Below are positions 58,628 to 64,000 of a DNA stretch of 64,000 bases, piece after piece. A program made the translations under genes and the position numbers. Below the pieces are notes generated by a model. That model was not told the DNA's origin. It ran no database searches and saw nothing but the letters and a program-made list of their open reading frames with translations. How positions within the stretch are numbered: position 1 is the stretch's first letter; every line of letters starts with the position of its first letter. The DNA lies in assembly GCA_050250815.1 (NCBI GenBank), contig JBFWNY010000019.1, positions 6,174 through 70,173 of the forward strand, read 5' to 3'. This stretch comes from JAEUMD01 sp050250815. Its GTDB lineage: Bacteria; Pseudomonadota; Alphaproteobacteria; Rhizobiales; Hyphomicrobiaceae.

Positions 58628-59191
58628 ATGGCTGCGGCCACATTCGATCTGGACGAGCTGGAACTCAGCATGCAGGCGACCATCGACGCCTTCAAGCGTG
58701 AGTTGAGCGGCTTGCGGACCGGGCGGGCGAGCACCCACCTGCTCGATCCGATCCAGGTCATGGTTTACGGCTCGCGGATGCCGCTCAATCAAGTGGCGAC
58801 CGTCTCGGTGCCCGAACCCCGCACGATCTCTGTCCAGGTATGGGACCGCTCGAACGTTTCGGCCGTCGAGAAGGCGATCCGTGAATCCAACCTGGGGCTC
58901 AATCCCATCATCGATGGGCAGCTGTTGCGCCTGCCTATTCCGGCGCTGACAGCCGATCGTCGGCAGGAACTTGTCAAGGTTGCCCACAAATATGCAGAGC
59001 AATCGCGCGTGGCCGTGCGTAACGTGCGCCGCGAAGGCATGGATACGCTCAAGAAGCTCGAGAAAGACGGCAACATGAGCCAGGATGAGCACAAAAAGAA
59101 CTCACAGAAGGTCCAGGATCTGACCGACGCCTACGTGAAGGACATCGACGGCCTTCTGGTCGCCAAGGAAGCCGAGATCCAGAAAGTGTGA
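58628..59191 (+). CDS. frr: Ribosome recycling factor
   Basis: A 187-residue protein that with EF-G splits ribosomes after termination. The two-domain pattern is clear: MQATIDAFKRELSGLRTGRAS, DPIQVMVYGSRMPLNQVATV, VWDRSNVSAVEKAI, then RREGMDTLKKLEKDGNMSQDE and KDIDGLLVAKEAEI. GGGGAGAGG precedes the ATG. Length matches the family. It ends one step before uppS. Confidence 0.96.
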   Translation: MAAATFDLDELELSMQATIDAFKRELSGLRTGRASTHLLDPIQVMVYGSRMPLNQVATVSVPEPRTISVQVWDRSNVSAVEKAIRESNLGLNPIIDGQLLRLPIPALTADRRQELVKVAHKYAEQSRVAVRNVRREGMDTLKKLEKDGNMSQDEHKKNSQKVQDLTDAYVKDIDGLLVAKEAEIQKV

Positions 59192-59250
59192 GACTCGGGC
59201 CGCTGCGGCCGCTCCGCCGCCGCCATCAGACAGAACCGGGGCTCGAGGAC

Positions 59251-60015
59251 GTGAGCGCAGATCACACAGGAAAGCTGCAAGAGCCCTCCCGCGCTGTCGT
59301 GGCCGGGGTCCGGCACGTCGCCATCATCATGGACGGCAACGGCCGCTGGGCTAATGAGCGCGGCCTGCCCCGCGCCGTCGGTCATCGTAAGGGCGTGGAG
59401 GCGGTGCGACGCACCGTGCGCGCGGCTATAGAGCTGTCGATCCCCTATTTGACGATCTATAGCTTCTCATCGGAGAACTGGGCGCGCCCGGCCGAGGAGA
59501 TCGACGACCTGATGGGGCTGATGAAGCGCTTCATCCGTCGCGATCTGGCCGAACTGCATCAGGCCGGCGTACGTATCCGCATCATCGGCGAGCGCGAAGG
59601 TGTCGACCAGGAGCTGATGACCCTGATCGACGAAGCCGTCGAGCTGACCCGCGGTAACGAGGCGCTGACGCTGGTCATAGCCTTCAACTACGGTTCCCGC
59701 GCCGAGATTGCGCGCGCCGCTCGTGCCCTGGCCCAGGACGTCGCAGCCGGGCGCATTTCGGCTGCCGACGTCGATGCCGATGCGCTGGGCAGCCGGTTGC
59801 AGACGGCCGGAGTGCCCGACCCGGACCTGCTGGTCCGCACGAGCGGCGAGATGCGCCTGTCGAACTTCCTGCTCTGGCAGTCGGCCTACACTGAGTTCGT
59901 GTTTCTCGACACCTATTGGCCCGACTTCGGTCGCGAGCAGCTCGAGGGTGCGATCGCCACATACCGCAGCCGGAACCGTCGCTTCGGTGGCCTCAACAAG
60001 CGGTCCACCGCATGA
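59251..60015 (+). CDS. uppS: Undecaprenyl diphosphate synthase (isoprenyl transferase)
   Basis: About 254 residues from GTG 59251; a GTG at 59188 overlapping the frr stop would add 21 residues. It makes the C55 lipid carrier for the cell wall. The catalytic Asp is in HVAIIMDGNGRWA, then LTIYSFSSENWARP, ALTLVIAFNYGSRAEI, PDPDLLVRTSGEMRLSNFLLWQSAYTEFVF in outline and WPDFG. It overlaps cdsA by four bases (ATGA). Confidence 0.94.
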   Translation: MSADHTGKLQEPSRAVVAGVRHVAIIMDGNGRWANERGLPRAVGHRKGVEAVRRTVRAAIELSIPYLTIYSFSSENWARPAEEIDDLMGLMKRFIRRDLAELHQAGVRIRIIGEREGVDQELMTLIDEAVELTRGNEALTLVIAFNYGSRAEIARAARALAQDVAAGRISAADVDADALGSRLQTAGVPDPDLLVRTSGEMRLSNFLLWQSAYTEFVFLDTYWPDFGREQLEGAIATYRSRNRRFGGLNKRSTA

Positions 60016-60884
60016 CCGACGGCCTGGCCGGAGACGTGTCTCCGCAGCCGCCGGGAAACTCCCGGCCGCCGCTGTCGCCCGACATCAGGCCGCGATTGTT
60101 GGCCGGCGCCGTCATGGCCGCCGTGGCGCTGCTGCTGGCCTATGCCGGCCCGATGCCATTTGCCGCTCTGGTGATGCTCGTCGCACTGCTGCTGTGCTGG
60201 GAGTGGGGCCGGGTTGTCCGCAGCGAGGACATGGGACCAGCACTGGTCATCCACGCGGCGAGCGTCGCGGCCGCTGTGGTGCTTGGCGCCATCGGTCACG
60301 CCATCCTTGGCCTGGTTGCTCTTTCGATCGGTGCCGTGCTGCTGCTGGCAATGCCGTTCGGGCCCCGGCGCATCCTCTCAGCGGCTGGTGTGTTCTACGT
60401 CGGCCTGCCGGCGCTCGCGCTGCTCTGGCTGCGCAGTGAGGAGCCCTTGGGTCTCACCGCGATCCTATTCATCTTCGCAGTCGTCTGGTCTTCTGACATC
60501 GCAGCCTTTGTCGCCGGGCGCACATTGGGCGGGCCGAAGCTGTGGCCACGGGTGTCACCCAAGAAGACGTGGTCGGGCTTTGCCGGTGGCCTCGCGGCCG
60601 TGGCTACTGTCGGGGCGATCTTCGCTGGGGCCGTGCCGGGGGCGACGCTCACGCGTCTGGTTCTCGTCGCGGTGCTGCTCGGGCTGACCGCGCAGGCCGG
60701 CGATTTGGCCGAGTCCGCGCTGAAGCGCGTTTTTGGCGTCAAGGACTCTAGTACCCTCATCCCAGGCCACGGCGGCGTGATGGACCGGGCCGACAGTATA
60801 GTTGCGGTCGCCGTGGCGGCTGCCATGATCGCTCTCGGCGTCGATGCGACAGCACCGGCTACGGCCCTGCTGGTCGGCAGGTAG
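60012..60884 (+). CDS. cdsA: Phosphatidate cytidylyltransferase (CDP-diacylglycerol synthase)
   Basis: A 290-residue polytopic inner-membrane enzyme that makes CDP-diacylglycerol for phospholipids. The family signature SALKRVFGVKDSSTLIPGHGGVMDRADS is present as SALKR, KD, PGHGGVMDR and the final Asp. Seven to eight hydrophobic helices are visible, and GGPKLWPRVSPKKTWSGFAGG is typical. Start ATG 60012 overlaps the uppS stop. Confidence 0.94.
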   Translation: MTDGLAGDVSPQPPGNSRPPLSPDIRPRLLAGAVMAAVALLLAYAGPMPFAALVMLVALLLCWEWGRVVRSEDMGPALVIHAASVAAAVVLGAIGHAILGLVALSIGAVLLLAMPFGPRRILSAAGVFYVGLPALALLWLRSEEPLGLTAILFIFAVVWSSDIAAFVAGRTLGGPKLWPRVSPKKTWSGFAGGLAAVATVGAIFAGAVPGATLTRLVLVAVLLGLTAQAGDLAESALKRVFGVKDSSTLIPGHGGVMDRADSIVAVAVAAAMIALGVDATAPATALLVGR

Positions 60885-60936
60885 GCCGATCGCGGCGGGC
60901 CAGCTTCGGCACGGAAGGCTATGGCGGGATTGAAGC

Positions 60937-62157
60937 GTGAGCGAAGCCCTCAAGATTGCCGCTCGAACGCCGGTTGATGGGCCGGCACCGACCGCGTCGC
61001 GACCGCTTCGTCTCGTCGTGCTGGGCGCTACCGGCTCGATCGGACGCAGCACGCTTGACCTGGTGCGACGGGAGCGGCACCGGTTCGAGGTCGTGGCCCT
61101 GACCGCCAACGCCGATGCCGAGCAGCTGGCGTCGCTGGCCGCCGAGTTCGGCGCTAAGCGGGCCGTGGTGGCCGATGCTTCCGCCTACGGCCGGCTGAAG
61201 AGCGCACTCGCGGGCTCGGCGATCGTGGCGGCGGCTGGTACCGCCGCGCTGGTCGAGGCGGCAACCATGCCGGCCGACTGCGTCGTCGCAGCCATTGTGG
61301 GCGCGGCGGGCCTTGCTCCGACGCTGGCGGGCGTTCGCCAGGGTTGCCGCGTCGCGCTCGCCAACAAGGAATGCCTCGTCGCGGCCGGTGATCTGTTCAT
61401 GCGGGAGGTGGCGTCGTCGGGCGCCGAGTTGCTGCCCGTCGATTCGGAGCACTCGGCGGCGTTTCAGGCTCTGGGCGCGTCATCGCGTGAGACCATCGAG
61501 ACGATAACGCTGACCGCATCCGGTGGCCCTTTCCGGACCTGGGACAAGGCACGGCTGGCGGCGGCGACCCCGGCCGAGGCACTGCGGCATCCCAACTGGT
61601 CGATGGGGTCGAAGATCACCATCGACAGCGCCACCATGATGAACAAGGGCCTCGAGCTGATCGAGGCGTTTCATCTGTTCCCGGTGGGCGAGCATCAGCT
61701 CAAGGTGGTGGTTCACCCGCAGTCGATCGTCCACTGCCTCGTGGGCTACCGCGACGGTTCCGTGCTCGCCCAACTGTCGTCGCCTGACATGCGCACGCCG
61801 ATCGCGCTGGCGCTGGCCTGGCCCGACCGCATGGCGGCTCCCACCCGGCGTCTCGACCTTGCCGAAATCGGTGCGCTTACCTTCGAGGCGCCCGATGAGG
61901 AGCGCTTTCCCGCTCTTGCGATCGCACGTGCGGCCCTGCGCCGCGGCGGCGTGGCTCCCGCGGTCCTGAATGCCGCCAACGAGATCGCAGTTGAGGCTTT
62001 TCTGGCAGGCCGAATCGGCTTCCTTGATATTGCCGGAACCGTTGCCAAATCTCTGGACGCTGCCGAGGCCCGTGGACTGATTGGCCCTGCTGGCGATCTG
62101 GATTCGGTGCTTGCCATAGATGGCGAGGCACGGCATCTGGCACGAACGCTGCTTTGA
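60937..62157 (+). CDS. dxr: 1-deoxy-D-xylulose 5-phosphate reductoisomerase
   Basis: A 406-residue enzyme of the MEP isoprenoid pathway, from GTG 60937. NADPH site: LVVLGATGSIGRSTLDLV. Substrate and metal residues are in ALANKECLVAAGDLF, PVDSEHSAAFQAL, TASGGPFR and MGSKITIDSATMMNKGLELIEA. VNAANE-like NAANEIAVEAF is present near the C-terminus. Its isoprenoid product feeds UppS two genes upstream. It is separated from rseP by 108 bases. Confidence 0.96.
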   Translation: MSEALKIAARTPVDGPAPTASRPLRLVVLGATGSIGRSTLDLVRRERHRFEVVALTANADAEQLASLAAEFGAKRAVVADASAYGRLKSALAGSAIVAAAGTAALVEAATMPADCVVAAIVGAAGLAPTLAGVRQGCRVALANKECLVAAGDLFMREVASSGAELLPVDSEHSAAFQALGASSRETIETITLTASGGPFRTWDKARLAAATPAEALRHPNWSMGSKITIDSATMMNKGLELIEAFHLFPVGEHQLKVVVHPQSIVHCLVGYRDGSVLAQLSSPDMRTPIALALAWPDRMAAPTRRLDLAEIGALTFEAPDEERFPALAIARAALRRGGVAPAVLNAANEIAVEAFLAGRIGFLDIAGTVAKSLDAAEARGLIGPAGDLDSVLAIDGEARHLARTLL

Positions 62158-62265
62158 GACGCGAGCCTGCGTCGGCCAGCGGCCTCGCGGACGGGCCCTC
62201 AGGGGTCCAAACATCACCTGCCGCGGCGGTACAGCAGCGGCGGCCAAGGGACCGGCGGAGCGCAG

Positions 62266-63414
62266 ATGGACAGTGTTTTCGGCAGTTTGCTGAGTTTTCT
62301 TACCTACTCGGGCGCCTTTCTGAGCGTGCTGGGCATCGTCGTCTTCTTCCATGAGCTCGGCCACTTCATGGTCGCGCGCTGGTGCGGCGTCACCGTCAAG
62401 GCCTTCTCGATCGGCTTCGGCAAGGAGATCCTGGGCTTCTACGACCGCTACGGAACGCGCTGGCGCGTCGCGTGGATCCCGCTCGGCGGCTACGTCAAAT
62501 TCATGGACGACGAGGGGGTGGCGAGCACGCCCTCCCGCGACACGCTTGATGACCTGACGCCTGAGCAGCGCAAGGGCGCTTTCCATCTGAAGCCCGTCTG
62601 GCAGCGCGCCGCTGTGGTAGCCGCCGGCCCCATCGCCAACTTCCTGCTGGCGATCGTCGTTTTTGCAATGATTTACACGGTCTACGGCGTCACGAAGTTG
62701 GAGCCGCGGATCGGCAAGGTGGTCGAGAATTCGCCGGCTGCCGCCGCCGGCCTCCAAGCCGACGACGTAGTACTGAAGATCCAGGGCGAGGACATCGACG
62801 ATTTCGCTGATCTGCAGCGGATCGTCTCGAGCAACCCCGGCCGCGATCTGGAATTCGTGGTCAAGCGTGGCAGTCAGGCGCTGGCGTTCGTGGTCCGGCC
62901 CCGTCTGCAGGAGCACGAGGACGCCATCGCCGGCAAGATCAAGCGCCCGGTGATCGGCATCCTGAGCGCAGCCGGCGCCGAGCGCGCGCATCACACCGTG
63001 GGCCCGATCGAAGCCGTGGGCCTGGGCGTGGAGCGCACCTGGCTCATCATCACCGGGTCGCTCGGATATATCTCCGACGTGATCGGTGGCCGCCAGAGTG
63101 CCGATCAGCTGGGCGGCCCCATCCGCATCGCTGATGTCTCGGGTCAAGTCGCCAAGTTCGGCGTTTACGCGCTGTTCCAGCTCATTGCCGTCATTTCGGT
63201 CAGTGTGGGGCTCATCAACCTGTTCCCGATTCCGCTGCTCGATGGCGGCCATCTGATGTTTTACGCGATCGAGGCCGTGCGGGGTAAGCCGTTGTCGGAG
63301 AGAAGCCAGGAAATCGGCTTCCGGATCGGTTTCGCGATCGTCATGAGCCTGATGCTTTTCGCGACGCTCAACGATCTGCCAATCCTCAAGAAATGGGTAT
63401 CCTGGACAAGCTGA
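62266..63414 (+). CDS. rseP: RIP metalloprotease RseP (site-2 protease)
   Basis: A 382-residue intramembrane zinc protease. HELGH at residues 29-33 in IVVFFHELGHFMVARW and the second metal ligand in LFPIPLLDGGHLMFYAIEA (near 320-330) are intact. One PDZ domain is visible (about 130-210, RIGKVVENSPAAAAGLQADDVVLKIQG), where E. coli RseP has two. It releases membrane-bound regulators such as anti-sigma factors. GPIANFLLAI is the family membrane motif. Confidence 0.95.
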   Translation: MDSVFGSLLSFLTYSGAFLSVLGIVVFFHELGHFMVARWCGVTVKAFSIGFGKEILGFYDRYGTRWRVAWIPLGGYVKFMDDEGVASTPSRDTLDDLTPEQRKGAFHLKPVWQRAAVVAAGPIANFLLAIVVFAMIYTVYGVTKLEPRIGKVVENSPAAAAGLQADDVVLKIQGEDIDDFADLQRIVSSNPGRDLEFVVKRGSQALAFVVRPRLQEHEDAIAGKIKRPVIGILSAAGAERAHHTVGPIEAVGLGVERTWLIITGSLGYISDVIGGRQSADQLGGPIRIADVSGQVAKFGVYALFQLIAVISVSVGLINLFPIPLLDGGHLMFYAIEAVRGKPLSERSQEIGFRIGFAIVMSLMLFATLNDLPILKKWVSWTS

Positions 63415-63648
63415 TTTTGTCCGGCTGTGGCGTATTCTTGCCACTTCCACAGGGGTTGCTGAATCGTTAAAACCGAGGTGTCGTCAAAGGGGGAGGTCTG
63501 CTCACGATTCGCTGGTTTCAGGGGCCGCGCATCGTAGGGGAAAGAGCAGGTCGCCGCCGATAACACTACGAAATTGTTAGCTTCGTTGGGCCGATGCCGA
63601 CGGCCTGCGCAGCTTGGGGGTTCGGCAGCGACGAGGGCGTAATTGCGA

Positions 63649-64000
63649 ATGCCGCAGCATAAGAAAACGTGGCTCGGGGGCTGGCGTTATGCCCTCTGGC
63701 TCGCTCTCGCGGTCCCGGCGCTTCTGGCGGTGGATGTGGCGGCGCGCTCCGCGCCCGCGCATGCGCAGGGGGTAATCCGCAGCATTCAGGTCGTGGGCAA
63801 TCGCCGTCTCGAGCCCGAGACGGTCCGCTCCTACCTGCAGTTCTCTGTCGGTGACAGCTACAGCGCTGGCGCGGCGAACCGCTCGCTGCGCGCGCTGTTC
63901 GCCACCGGTCTGTTCTCCGACGTCCGCATTGACCGCGAAGGCACCACCGTCGTCGTCAACGTCGTCGAGAACCCCGTCGTCTCGCAGGTCGCCTTCGAGG
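63649..64000 (+). CDS. bamA: Outer membrane assembly factor BamA, partial (N-terminus)
   Basis: 117 codons are visible before the right edge. A signal peptide (YALWLALAVPALLAVDVAARSAPAHAQG) leads into the first POTRA domain: IRSIQVVGNRRLEPETVRSYLQFSVGD, RSLRALFATGLFSDVRIDREGTTVVVNVVENP in outline. The order rseP-bamA is typical of proteobacteria. GAGGG lies 11 bases before the ATG. The 234-base gap ahead (63415-63648) shows no clear promoter or hairpin. The beta-barrel lies outside the window. Confidence 0.93.
   Translation, partial: MPQHKKTWLGGWRYALWLALAVPALLAVDVAARSAPAHAQGVIRSIQVVGNRRLEPETVRSYLQFSVGDSYSAGAANRSLRALFATGLFSDVRIDREGTTVVVNVVENPVVSQVAFE

Noticed and set aside
63415..63648. Sigma-E/EcfG-type promoter before bamA
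   Set aside because: No GGAAC-like -35 with a matching -10 could be found in the gap.
1..64000. CRISPR arrays, insertion sequences, tRNA or rRNA genes
   Set aside because: No regularly spaced repeats, transposase motifs or tRNA/rRNA signatures were seen; all gaps are short and described with their flanking genes.

Overview
The window is GC-rich alphaproteobacterial chromosome, most likely from the order Hyphomicrobiales and possibly near Hyphomicrobiaceae. This placement is inferred from gene order and family content: the ccmIEFH-degP-response regulator-sensor kinase-glnE string known from rhizobia, a rhizobial-type DUF2865 protein, class II DAHP synthase, an S2 protein with a C-terminal extension, and a full RcGTA-type gene transfer agent cluster. 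No tRNA, rRNA, CRISPR array, insertion sequence or integrase was found. Genes are tightly packed, with many ATGA and GTGA overlaps and no gene-free gap above 300 bases.

Layout. 1-3384 (minus): a bifunctional class A penicillin-binding protein followed by a DUF1214/DUF1254 membrane protein pair; the last gene runs off the left edge. 3491-3946: a YcgN-like cysteine-cluster protein. 3947-4181: an AT-rich control region with a near-consensus promoter and overlapping dyads. 4182-20189: one-direction gene transfer agent cluster: small terminase, large terminase, portal, prohead protease, capsid, connector, head closure, a small extra gene, tail terminator, major tail protein, two tail chaperones, a very short tape measure, distal tail protein, hub, NlpC/P60 peptidase and host-specificity protein, ending in a gene that fuses two wall-lytic domains to a holin-like tail.

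20251-36101: a PepSY-like periplasmic protein and a FeuPQ-like two-component system, a glycine-zipper lipoprotein, the cytochrome c maturation genes ccmI, ccmE, ccmF and ccmH, a reverse-strand secreted trypsin-like protease, degP, a second two-component system and glnE (glutamine synthetase adenylyltransferase). 36220-39025: an EF-hand protein, an ECF sigma factor, a candidate membrane anti-sigma factor and a periplasmic metal-sensor-like protein. 39177-50777: glutathione reductase, an SDR, a YceI protein, a YbdK-type ligase (minus), class II DAHP synthase, a permuted papain-like protein, nadE, gltX, a DUF2865 protein (minus) and a small exported protein. 50888-64000: dnaE, an L,D-transpeptidase-like protein, then the classic rpsB-tsf-pyrH-frr-uppS-cdsA-dxr-rseP-bamA run, with bamA cut by the right edge.

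The most notable system is the gene transfer agent cluster with its single-frame lysis gene, which may also make a separate holin from an internal start. Other points of interest are hairpins flanking the capsid and major tail genes, a micro-ORF whose stop overlaps the glnE start, a C12 tract after degP, and the EF-hand/ECF sigma module.
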